Positions 28,935 to 36,612 of a DNA stretch of 64,000 bases are shown here, piece by piece (the stretch's first letter is position 1; the number at the start of each line of letters is the position of its first letter). The notes under the pieces are model-generated. The model saw only the letters and a program-made list of their open reading frames with translations, was not told the DNA's origin and ran no database searches. A program made the translations under genes and the position numbers. Source of the stretch: Bacteroidota bacterium (GTDB lineage: Bacteria; Bacteroidota; Bacteroidia; Flavobacteriales_E; Vicingaceae); contig JABFGJ010000015.1 in assembly GCA_013112545.1 (NCBI GenBank), positions 24,308 through 88,307 of the forward strand. Direction: 5' to 3'.

Positions 28935-29990
28935 ATGGTAAAATCTATATTAAAACTTTCATTTATTATCCTTTTTCTTGCTGCATGCAAGAAAGAGGAT
29001 AATTCTGATATTATTAATGAACAGAAAACGGATAAGCCTATCACCCAGACACCTTACGCCTTAAATCTGCCGCCACATTTTGTATATATCGATCGACCAC
29101 AAATACCAATTGATAATCCTTTGACTGTGGAAGGTATTGCCTTGGGAAAGAAACTATATTATGAAAAAAAGCTATCAAAAGGAGGCGCATTTGATGGTTT
29201 AGCTTGTGCCTCTTGTCATCTACAATCACAAAGCTTTTCATCTAATGGAGGTAACAATACTCAGGTAATTCCACACTTTAATCTTGCTTGGCCAAATCAA
29301 TTTTTATGGAATGGCAAAATAAAAGGAACTCTTGAGGATGTTATGCTATTTGAAGTTGATGACTTTTTTCAAGCTAATTTATTGGACATAAAAAGCGATC
29401 CTGAGTATCAGAATATGTATAAATCAGCTTTTGGCAACGAAGCGATAGATAGTAAACATACAGCTTATGCACTGGCTCAATTTTTAAGGACATTAGTAAG
29501 TGGTGATAGCAAGGCTGATAATGAAATCAAGAAGAGGAATGGAATTGCATACACTGGTCAGGCATTAAATGCACAAGAAAAGAGAGGTTATGAATTATTT
29601 ATAAGCGAAGGAAAAGGTGATTGTATGCACTGCCACGGAATTTTTCCTAATCCACTTTGGACAGATTTTGAATATAGAAACAATGGCTTAGACGCCAATC
29701 CAGATTCTGGTTTGGCTCAAACTACCAGAAGAGCTTCTGATGTTGGAAAGTTTAAAACTCCTTCTTTAAGAAACCTTGTTTTTACAAGCCCTTATATGCA
29801 TGATGGTCGCTTTCAAACACTTGAAGAAGTTATCGATTTCTATACCTCTGGAGTACGAGTTTCGCCAACTATAGATCCAACTTTGCTAAAAAATAGAAAT
29901 TTAACTCCCACTGAAAAACTTGATTTAATTGCATTTTTAAAAGCCATTACAGATAGTACTTTTGTGACTAACCCAGCTTTCAGCGAATAA
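28935..29990 (+). CDS. MbnH/MauG-like dihaem cytochrome lipoprotein, copy 1
   Basis: The 351-aa dihaem c-type protein of the cytochrome c peroxidase/MauG superfamily has a lipoprotein signal (FLAAC, Cys18). Haem sites are CASCH (91-95) and CMHCH (230-234). Compared with copy 2 it lacks the GVDGTPGLRNAMP segment and has LWNGKIKGTLEDVMLFEVDD where copy 2 has the more classical IEQQAFGPV ... EMVETW stretch. From residue ~192 onward the copies are almost identical. Predicted to oxidise the neighbouring MbnP-like protein or peroxide; a terminator follows. Confidence 0.85.
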   Translation: MVKSILKLSFIILFLAACKKEDNSDIINEQKTDKPITQTPYALNLPPHFVYIDRPQIPIDNPLTVEGIALGKKLYYEKKLSKGGAFDGLACASCHLQSQSFSSNGGNNTQVIPHFNLAWPNQFLWNGKIKGTLEDVMLFEVDDFFQANLLDIKSDPEYQNMYKSAFGNEAIDSKHTAYALAQFLRTLVSGDSKADNEIKKRNGIAYTGQALNAQEKRGYELFISEGKGDCMHCHGIFPNPLWTDFEYRNNGLDANPDSGLAQTTRRASDVGKFKTPSLRNLVFTSPYMHDGRFQTLEEVIDFYTSGVRVSPTIDPTLLKNRNLTPTEKLDLIAFLKAITDSTFVTNPAFSE

Positions 29991-29998
29991 AAACTAAG

Positions 29999-30034
29999 AA
30001 TGTACTTCAGGATTTGTCTTGAAGTACATTTTTT
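29999..30034 (+). terminator. intrinsic terminator after mbnH copy 1
   Basis: AATGTACTTCA (29999-30009) pairs perfectly with TGAAGTACATT (30020-30030) over 11 bp with a 10-nt loop, followed by a run of six T. It separates copy 1 from the duplicated cassette, so copy 2 needs its own promoter or read-through. Confidence 0.85.
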
Positions 30035-30202
30035 AAACTTGAGCAAAGTTTTAAGAATTCAACTTAACTTTTCGAGTTAAGAAAACATATCAGCTTAACT
30101 GCAATTTAATTTCCACAAATTCAAGTACAATAACTGGATGACTTATAACCAATTTTCAAGATAACGTTCTATTTTTAACTAACTTTATATCACTTTTATA
30201 AT
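30035..30202. other. intergenic spacer before the collapsed mbnP copy
   Basis: No gene is seen. A weak 6-bp hairpin (CTTAAC 30063-30068 with GTTAAG 30076-30081) has no T-tract. The right end (30170-30189) repeats the mbnP leader. I found no full TAnnTTTG box that would obviously drive mbnH copy 2. Confidence 0.5.
30170..30189 (+). repeat. duplicated cassette boundary, copy 2
   Basis: Exact 20-bp copy of 28086-28105. In both places it precedes an mbnP-derived start codon by a short AT-rich leader (11 and 13 nt). Confidence 0.75.
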
Positions 30203-30376
30203 ATGAATTTTAATATCGCATTTATCTCTTTTCATTATTTTCTGTTTTACATATTTGGGAAATTCTATAAACTGATAAAAATCGATACAAATAATTCAAA
30301 AGAATTGGTTGAACTTATAACATATAACCTGAATCAAATAGTAATTGAGCCTACTTTATTCACGTTAGAAATATAA
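30203..30376 (+). pseudogene. collapsed mbnP copy (in-frame internal deletion)
   Basis: A 57-codon frame whose ends derive from mbnP. Its upstream leader matches that of mbnP. Its centre KIDTNNSKELVELITY aligns with mbnP KIETKIVKELVDPTRY (28 of 35 bases identical). Its last codons FTLEI-stop match mbnP FTVEI-stop, each just ahead of an mbnH start. More than 200 internal codons are gone and the lipobox Cys is lost, so it cannot be a working MbnP. The frame has nevertheless stayed open. Confidence 0.75.
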
Positions 30377-30380
30377 ACTC

Positions 30381-31490
30381 ATGATAAAAACAGCATTAAA
30401 ATTTTCATTTATTATCATTTTTCTTTCATGTTGTAAGAAGGATGACAATTCAGACATCATAAACAATCAGAAGCAAGATGACCCGATTACACAAACACCT
30501 TATGTTTTAAGTTTACCCCAGCATTTTGTTTACATCGACCCGCCTCAAATACCAGTTGACAATCCATTGACTGTTGAGGGCATTGCCTTAGGTAAAAAGT
30601 TGTTTTTTGAAAAAAAGCTTTCTAAAAACAATGTTTTATCCTGTGCCTCATGTCACAAACCAGAAGACGCTTTTAATGATAAAGGACTTGCTTTGAGTAT
30701 TGGGGTAGATGGCACACCAGGGTTAAGAAACGCTATGCCGCTATTTAACTTGGCTTTTAATAAAACTTTCCCAGATCATGGTTCCTTTAACTGGCATGGA
30801 GCCAAATTAACTATTGAACAACAAGCATTTGGACCAGTTACAGACAAGCTAGAAATGGTAGAAACATGGCCAAATGTTGTTTCTAAACTTCAGAATGACC
30901 CTGCTTACCCCCCTTTGTTTGAAAAAGCATTTAACACTCCCATTGTTGATTCTAATTTGGTTGTTAAAGCTATTGCACAGTTTGAAAGAACGTTAATAAG
31001 TGGAAACAGCAAAGCTGATAATGAAATCAAGAAAAGAAATGGCATTGCTTACACTGGTCAGGCCTTAAATGCCCAAGAAAAAAGAGGTTATGAGTTATTT
31101 ATTGGTGAAGGAAAAGGTGATTGTATGCATTGTCATGGAATTTTCCCAAATCCGCTATGGACCGATTTTGAATTTAGAAATAATGGCTTAGATGCAAACC
31201 CAGACTCAGGTTTGGCACAAGTCACCAAAAGAGCATCTGATGTCGGTAAATTTAAAACTCCTTCTTTGCGTAATTTAGTTTTTACTGACCCTTATATGCA
31301 CGATGGTAGGTTTCAAACCTTAGAAGAGGTTGTAGATTTTTATGCATCAGGCATACAATCTTCTCCAACTATAGACCCAACTATGTTAAAAAACAGAAAT
31401 TTAACTCCTGCTGAAAAAGTTGATTTAATTGCATTTCTAAAAGCCATCACGGATAGTACTTTTGTAACAAATCCAGCATTTAGGGAATAA
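30381..31490 (+). CDS. MbnH/MauG-like dihaem cytochrome lipoprotein, copy 2
   Basis: The 369-aa dihaem peroxidase-like lipoprotein (lipobox FLSCC) has haem motifs CASCH (88-92) and CMHCH (248-252). It keeps the usual family features between them: the Gly/Arg segment GVDGTPGLRNAMP, FNWHGAKLTIEQQAFGPV and EMVETWPNVVSKL. Residues ~210-369 are nearly identical to copy 1, with mostly synonymous base differences. The gene stands 4 nt after the collapsed mbnP, so it has lost its own partner gene and, if active, must use the remaining MbnP or another substrate. Confidence 0.87.
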   Translation: MIKTALKFSFIIIFLSCCKKDDNSDIINNQKQDDPITQTPYVLSLPQHFVYIDPPQIPVDNPLTVEGIALGKKLFFEKKLSKNNVLSCASCHKPEDAFNDKGLALSIGVDGTPGLRNAMPLFNLAFNKTFPDHGSFNWHGAKLTIEQQAFGPVTDKLEMVETWPNVVSKLQNDPAYPPLFEKAFNTPIVDSNLVVKAIAQFERTLISGNSKADNEIKKRNGIAYTGQALNAQEKRGYELFIGEGKGDCMHCHGIFPNPLWTDFEFRNNGLDANPDSGLAQVTKRASDVGKFKTPSLRNLVFTDPYMHDGRFQTLEEVVDFYASGIQSSPTIDPTMLKNRNLTPAEKVDLIAFLKAITDSTFVTNPAFRE

Positions 31491-31523
31491 ACTTGTATTT
31501 CAAAAATTATTCTGGTTATGGTT

Positions 31524-33044
31524 CTAAACTCTTTCTAAGTTTTTTTGATCTGAAGTTAGCTCCTCATGTAAAGGAAGGATTTCGCCACCAACAGTTCTCC
31601 GGTAACATTTGAGTTTGTCTTTAAAAATGGATGACTTATATACCGATTTCCCAATTAACATTCTCACACACTCTTGAATACCTTCCACAATAGAAGGATG
31701 CGGATGTATCATGTGTGCTATTTCATCAATCCCTTTATCCATATAAATAAGTAAAGCCATTGCTTGAATTGCACTTGATGCATGTTCTCCAACTGCTCTC
31801 ATCCCAAGAACTTTCATCTCATCGTCATCAGAAACAATAATTTTAAAAAAGCCATTGGTTTTGCGCATTGCAATTGCTCTGGCTATAGTGGAATAATCAA
31901 CTTTAGAAACCCTAATTGGAATTTTCATTTCTGCAGCGATTTGTTCATTTATCCCCACTGCAGCAACTTCTGGGTTTAAAAACATTATAGTCGATATGTT
32001 TTCATATCGAATGGGTTTGACTGGAAAGTCAGCAAAAATTCGAACAACTGCATGTCTTGCCTCACGTTCACCAACATTTACTAATGCTAAATGCCCCGAA
32101 ACATCGCCAACTGAATATATATTTGGGATATTGGTACGAGTATCTTCATCAATAATATGAACCCCATTTGTGTTCATTTTCACCCCCGCATTTTCTAGGT
32201 TTAACTGTTCTACATTGGACACCCTTCCAATAGAAAGCATTGCTTTTTCTACTTGCAACACTTCTCTAGTTCCATCGCTATTTTCTATTTCATATTCAAC
32301 AATATCGCCTAATTGCTCCATACGAATCAATTGGCTTCCCTTGTGAATTACTACTCCATTTTCTTCTAAATTAGTTGCAACAACATCAGCAACATCTTGA
32401 TCTTCAAATGGTAAAATTCGATCTGCTTTATCAATTAAATAGACTTTAGTTTGCCCGAAATTAGAAAACATGGTTGCAAATTCACAACCAATGATACCAG
32501 CTCCTAAAATCACTAAGCTCTTTGGAAATTTATCGAGATGCAAAATCCCATCTGAGGTTAAAATTGTTTTTTCATCAACTTTAATATTGGGTAGTGTTCT
32601 TGGCCGGCTTCCTGATGCAATGATTGTATTTTCGGCATATACAATAAAGCTTGAGCCATCATCTTTAGTGACTTTTACTTCATGAGCACTGACAAAACTC
32701 GCAGTGCCTTTTTCATAATTAATCAACCCAGTCTCAGCATGTATAATTCTCAAGTGACAAGAAAGTTGGAATTTACGTTCAAAGAGTGCCTCATTGATTA
32801 TTTCTTTCACTTTCGAAAAGGAAATATCCATACGCTTATCTTGCCCGATTTCCTCTTTAACAGTCTTGATTCGTGTTGAAAGTTCCCACATGGTTTTTGA
32901 CGCTAAAGCACCGTCGTAAATACCATAACCTCCTAATTTAGCCTTTTCAACAAGCAATACACGTTTACCAAAATCTATTGCGCGCATAGCTGCTGCATAA
33001 CCTGCAGGCCCACCACCAATAACACATAAATCGTATTTGTCCAT
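31524..33044 (-). CDS. dihydrolipoamide dehydrogenase-like flavoprotein without redox disulfide
   Basis: The 506-aa FAD/NAD(P) oxidoreductase of the pyridine nucleotide-disulfide family contains VIGGGPAGYAAAMRA (FAD site), the second dinucleotide site VILGAGIIGCEFATMFSNFG, the FAD motif IYSVGDVSG and a dimerisation domain with MIHPHPSIVEGIQ. Where Lpd has CxxxxC this protein has LGGYGIYDGALASK (Gly41, Ala46), so lipoamide or disulfide chemistry is impossible. It may act as an SthA-like transhydrogenase or another NAD(P)H oxidoreductase. It is a single gene with no obvious partner. Confidence 0.85.
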   Translation of the reverse strand: MDKYDLCVIGGGPAGYAAAMRAIDFGKRVLLVEKAKLGGYGIYDGALASKTMWELSTRIKTVKEEIGQDKRMDISFSKVKEIINEALFERKFQLSCHLRIIHAETGLINYEKGTASFVSAHEVKVTKDDGSSFIVYAENTIIASGSRPRTLPNIKVDEKTILTSDGILHLDKFPKSLVILGAGIIGCEFATMFSNFGQTKVYLIDKADRILPFEDQDVADVVATNLEENGVVIHKGSQLIRMEQLGDIVEYEIENSDGTREVLQVEKAMLSIGRVSNVEQLNLENAGVKMNTNGVHIIDEDTRTNIPNIYSVGDVSGHLALVNVGEREARHAVVRIFADFPVKPIRYENISTIMFLNPEVAAVGINEQIAAEMKIPIRVSKVDYSTIARAIAMRKTNGFFKIIVSDDDEMKVLGMRAVGEHASSAIQAMALLIYMDKGIDEIAHMIHPHPSIVEGIQECVRMLIGKSVYKSSIFKDKLKCYRRTVGGEILPLHEELTSDQKNLERV

Positions 33045-33145
33045 AAATTAAGTATGATACTGAAAATTCAACTTTTATTTTCAAAAAACCAAATGGTTCT
33101 ATCTAAGTTTCAATTTGAAATAAAATTATCATGTTGAACGATAGC

Positions 33146-33176
33146 AAAAAAAATCCTCAATTTTCATTGAGGATTT
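33146..33176 (-). terminator. terminator of the nrnA-gldI-FKBP operon
   Basis: AAATCCTCAAT (33151-33161) and ATTGAGGATTT (33166-33176) form a perfect 11-bp stem with a 4-nt loop, 10 nt after the last FKBP gene. On the minus strand it runs into eight T (33153-33146). Confidence 0.9.
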
Positions 33177-33186
33177 TCAAAGATTT

Positions 33187-34113
33187 TTAATCTAAAACTT
33201 CAACCAATTCTACTTCAAAAATTAAAGTATTAAAAGGTTTAATTACACCACCTGGTCTAGGATTTGCTCCATAACCAATTGACGAAGGGATAATTAAAGT
33301 TGCTTTGCCACCTTCCGATAACATGGCAATTCCTTCATCCCAGCCTCTAATCACTTGCCCTTGGCCTAAACCAAACTCAAACGGTGCATAAGTTCTTCCT
33401 TCATTATACAATCCTTGCGCTTTAGCTACTTCTTCAACACTTGTATCAAAGTAAGTTCCATCCAATAATCTACCTTCATAATTTACTTTAACATTTTTTC
33501 CAGCTACTGCTTTTTTTCCGGTTCCTTTCTTTTTAGAAATAAAAATTAAACCTGATTCTGTTGGTTGCTCAGTTATGTTATTCTCTGCTAAATAATTTTG
33601 TAAAGCCTCCATCTCTTTTGACGCTTGAGCAGCATTTTGTTGCTGTTGTTGAGCCATCAATTCTGCTTCAGATATCGCTTCTAAAATCTTTACTTCAAAA
33701 TACAACATGCTTGTAGAGTCCACAAAATAAGGACTTTCGGGAGCACCAGCTGATTTAATGTAAAACGTATCTGCATTTACAATAATAGAAGCACTATCTC
33801 CTACATGCATTCCAAGAAAAGCACCAAACATATCTCCCTCAAACTTTCCTGTGTCGGCTCTTAATTTTACAGGCATTCCAGTTTCTCGAGTATCTAACAA
33901 AACAGAATCTTGATCGATATTATAAATCATAGACATTGAGACTATATCACCAACTTGAACCATTTTGCCAGTGTCATTCTTCACATGGTATTTGATAAAC
34001 AATCCAGTTTCTACCTCATCATATCCAGGATACTTACTTGTTATTGCTTTATTACATGCAAATAAAACACTAAGAATTGTTACTAATCCCAATCCAAAAA
34101 TTACTCTTTTCAT
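33187..34113 (-). CDS. FKBP-type peptidyl-prolyl isomerase lipoprotein
   Basis: The 308-aa envelope lipoprotein (MKRVIFGLGLVTILSVLFAC) has two FKBP-like halves. The first (GDIVSMSMIYNIDQDSVLLD ... FLGMHVGDSASIIV) is degenerate. The C-terminal one is canonical (GKNVKVNYEGRLLDGTYFDT, FEFGLGQGQVIRGWDEGIAM, GGKATLIIPSSIGYGANPRP). A Gln-rich linker (AQQQQQNAAQ) joins them. Probably helps fold exported proteins. Start and previous stop overlap by one base (TAATG). Confidence 0.92.
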   Translation of the reverse strand: MKRVIFGLGLVTILSVLFACNKAITSKYPGYDEVETGLFIKYHVKNDTGKMVQVGDIVSMSMIYNIDQDSVLLDTRETGMPVKLRADTGKFEGDMFGAFLGMHVGDSASIIVNADTFYIKSAGAPESPYFVDSTSMLYFEVKILEAISEAELMAQQQQQNAAQASKEMEALQNYLAENNITEQPTESGLIFISKKKGTGKKAVAGKNVKVNYEGRLLDGTYFDTSVEEVAKAQGLYNEGRTYAPFEFGLGQGQVIRGWDEGIAMLSEGGKATLIIPSSIGYGANPRPGGVIKPFNTLIFEVELVEVLD

Positions 34114-34952
34114 TATTTTTTTGTTACTTTAATTATGTTAATTTCAAATATTACTGTGGTAAATGGAGGAACAATGCCTGCAATAGAACCTTCCTCTCCA
34201 AAAGCACGGCGCGAAGTTAATATAATTTTCACGCTTTCACCTTCTTTCATTCCAATTAATCCATAATGAATTCCATCTATTAATTGATAGTCCTTTCCAT
34301 AGATAAAACTAGGTGCTCTCCCTTTTAAGTAAGTATTATCAAACACATAGCCATCAAGGAATCTTCCAATATAATTTATGGTTAATTCATCACCATAAGC
34401 AATAGGAATTCCATCAGTTTTATGTGTTATTTTTCGATAAACACCTCTGATATTTTCAAAATCAGTGAAATTAACTTTCAATAATTTATTTAGAGCGGCT
34501 TGTTCATCTAGTTCTCTCTTCGATAGTAACTTAAACTCAGCATCCTTTGCTTTTTGCTCATCACTAAAAATTTCATTCAACTTTATGTTTAAAATGGCAT
34601 TACCAGAATCCGATTTTAGCAATTGATAAAACTTAAAATATTCATTTAACAATGCTCTTTTAACCTTAAAACTAATGCTATCCCCTGCCTGCATATACAT
34701 AAAAATGGAATCAACTTTAGAATTGCCTATTTTGAAAAAATAAGGATAGTCGGGTACATAATGTATGGTATCCATATTTTCATTTGTTATTAATATGGAT
34801 GCGCTTATCACGTCATTTTGTCTTGGAAACTCCCCTTCTCCTAATTGGTGATAGCGAACTTGTACATCACCTAAAATAATTTTTTCATTTTCTTTTTTAG
34901 TACTGCATGAATAAAATAAAAGCACAAAAAAAATGAAGCTGATTTTTTTCAT
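34113..34952 (-). CDS. FKBP-type peptidyl-prolyl isomerase lipoprotein
   Basis: The 279-aa lipoprotein (MKKISFIFFVLLFYSC) has a divergent N-terminal FKBP-like half and a C-terminal FKBP domain (GDELTINYIGRFLDGYVFDN, IDGIHYGLIGMKEGESVKII, GSIAGIVPPFTTVIFEINII). The active-site aromatic positions are less complete than in its downstream neighbour, so catalytic activity is less sure. Overlaps the gldI-like gene by 4 nt (ATGA type). Confidence 0.88.
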   Translation of the reverse strand: MKKISFIFFVLLFYSCSTKKENEKIILGDVQVRYHQLGEGEFPRQNDVISASILITNENMDTIHYVPDYPYFFKIGNSKVDSIFMYMQAGDSISFKVKRALLNEYFKFYQLLKSDSGNAILNIKLNEIFSDEQKAKDAEFKLLSKRELDEQAALNKLLKVNFTDFENIRGVYRKITHKTDGIPIAYGDELTINYIGRFLDGYVFDNTYLKGRAPSFIYGKDYQLIDGIHYGLIGMKEGESVKIILTSRRAFGEEGSIAGIVPPFTTVIFEINIIKVTKK

Positions 34953-35482
34953 TTTTTACCAACGATGTTTAAGTAATACACTAAAGTAGTTTGGCTTGGA
35001 ATTGCAGCTTGATCTCCAGTAATACCGAAAGCTAAATGAGCCGGAAGTATTATAATTGCTCGTTCACCAACTTTCATTTTTTTAATTGCTTCATGCAAAC
35101 CTGTTTCAACATCATCATAATCTACCGCAAATTCTTGTGCTAATTCCGGGCGAGTTTCATAAAGCAATTCCCCTTCAATGGATTTTAGCTGATAGCGAAT
35201 AACGGCAATATCTCCAGTTTTAAATGTATCTCCATTGCTAGAGTCTAGTATAACATAGTGTAATCCAGTTCCAGTTTTCTGAAAATCCAAATGACTGCTA
35301 TCGATATAGTTTTGAATTTTTTCTTTTTCTTTTTTCAAAAAAAATTGATGCGAATAAATATTAATTTCTTCGTATTCCTGTTTGGATTCAAAAGGCAAAG
35401 CTTTCTTTTTTGGCTCAGCTTCGCATGAAACGAAAACAGCAAAAAATCCGAAAAGCAAAATATAACTAAATCTTACTTTCAT
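34949..35482 (-). CDS. gldI: FKBP-type lipoprotein, probable GldI
   Basis: The 177-aa lipoprotein (MKVRFSYILLFGFFAVFVSC) has a single FKBP domain (GDIAVIRYQLKSIEGELLYE, VETGLHEAIKKMKVGERAII, LPAHLAFGITGDQAAIP). Length, lipoprotein signal and position next to a DHH phosphoesterase match GldI, the gliding-motility/T9SS-associated isomerase of Flavobacteria. The symbol is tentative because three FKBP genes stand together here. It overlaps the nrnA-like gene by 17 nt. Confidence 0.75.
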   Translation of the reverse strand: MKVRFSYILLFGFFAVFVSCEAEPKKKALPFESKQEYEEINIYSHQFFLKKEKEKIQNYIDSSHLDFQKTGTGLHYVILDSSNGDTFKTGDIAVIRYQLKSIEGELLYETRPELAQEFAVDYDDVETGLHEAIKKMKVGERAIIILPAHLAFGITGDQAAIPSQTTLVYYLNIVGKK

Positions 35483-36494
35483 CTAGCTTTTGTTTGTAAT
35501 CAGGTAGAATTGATTCGAGCTGCTTTAAGGTTTCTTGCATGCTTAGTGTGCTCATCCCACCTGAAGCATTTTCATGACCGCCGCCATTAAAATGGTTTCT
35601 TGCTAATTCATTTACTGAAAAATTACCTTTAGAACGGAAAGACATTTTAACAATTCCATCTTTTTGTGTTAACAATACAGACATTTTGACCCACGAAATG
35701 CTCAATGGAAAATTAACAATTCCTTCAGTATCTCCCTTTTGAAATTGAAATGAATTTAGCTCTTTTTCACTTAAATCAATGATTGCAGTATGGTATTCAG
35801 GGTATAATTTAAGTTTGTCTTTTAATGCAAATCCCAACAATTTAATTCTGTCTTGTGAATAATTATCATAAATTTTCTGATAAATGGCATTTACATCTAT
35901 GCCAGTTTCTAATAAATCAGCAACAACTCGATGGGTGTGGGGCGAAGTGCTTGAAAACCGAAAAGACCCAGTATCAGTTAATATTCCCGCATAAAGACAT
36001 TGAGCTATTTGAGCATCTAATGCTGTTTTGCCTTTTGTTTTGATGATAAAATCAAAAATCAATTGGGCAGTGGAGCTAGCAGAAGTATCTGAAATTTGAA
36101 AATGGGCAAAATTATCTGGTTGTTGATGATGATCAATATTAATTACGTAGGCATCCTTAGATCTTCTGTCGAAAGCAAATTCCATATTGCCCATGCGAGA
36201 AGGAGTATTAAAATCTAAGCAGAAAATAATATCGGCAGCTCGAATGGCATCAAAAGATTCATCTTTTTGTTTTTCGTAATTAATCGCAGTTTCAAATTCT
36301 GGTATCCAATGAATAAATGGCGGCACAGGGTCTGGTGTAATTACCTGAACATGATGATTAAACTTTTTCAGAAAATGATAAAGCCCAAAAGATGAACCAA
36401 CAGAATCGCCGTCTGGTGAACGATGAGATAAGATGATAACTCGTTTAGAACTCGTGAAAAGTTCTTGGTTTAATTTTTCCCAGTTGTTTTGCAT
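35466..36494 (-). CDS. DHH family phosphoesterase (NrnA-like)
   Basis: Cytoplasmic nanoRNase / pAp-phosphatase-type enzyme of 342 aa. DHH domain: ILSHRSPDGDSVGSSFGLYH (metal-binding DGD), LDFNTPSRMG and the DHH triad in NIDHHQQPDNF. C-terminal DHHA1 domain: LARNHFNGGGHENASGGMST. The substrate (short RNA, pAp or a cyclic dinucleotide product) cannot be fixed from sequence. It is the first gene of an overlapping four-gene operon with the FKBP lipoproteins. Confidence 0.9.
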   Translation of the reverse strand: MQNNWEKLNQELFTSSKRVIILSHRSPDGDSVGSSFGLYHFLKKFNHHVQVITPDPVPPFIHWIPEFETAINYEKQKDESFDAIRAADIIFCLDFNTPSRMGNMEFAFDRRSKDAYVINIDHHQQPDNFAHFQISDTSASSTAQLIFDFIIKTKGKTALDAQIAQCLYAGILTDTGSFRFSSTSPHTHRVVADLLETGIDVNAIYQKIYDNYSQDRIKLLGFALKDKLKLYPEYHTAIIDLSEKELNSFQFQKGDTEGIVNFPLSISWVKMSVLLTQKDGIVKMSFRSKGNFSVNELARNHFNGGGHENASGGMSTLSMQETLKQLESILPDYKQKLDESKI

Positions 36495-36498
36495 GGCT

Positions 36499-36526
36499 CA
36501 AAGATATACATTGTGTGTTCAATCAA
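36499..36526 (-). promoter_or_regulatory. promoter of the nrnA-gldI-FKBP operon
   Basis: On the minus strand TTG (36526-36524), 17 nt, then TATCTTTG (36506-36499), followed by only 4 nt and the ATG at 36494. The box is a full consensus match. The position implies a transcript starting at or next to the start codon. Confidence 0.6.
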
Positions 36527-36583
36527 AAATTCTAAAGAAGGACATTTTTACATTTTTAACACCATCTTAAGAGTTCAATATCC

Positions 36584-36591
36584 TATTTTTG
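36584..36591 (+). promoter_or_regulatory. -7 element of uppP
   Basis: TATTTTTG is a TAnnTTTG match 21 nt before the uppP ATG at 36613. It shows that the ATG, and not the TTG overlapping the box at 36589, is the true start. Confidence 0.55.
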
Positions 36592-36612
36592 ACGCTTTAT
36601 TTAATCAAGATT

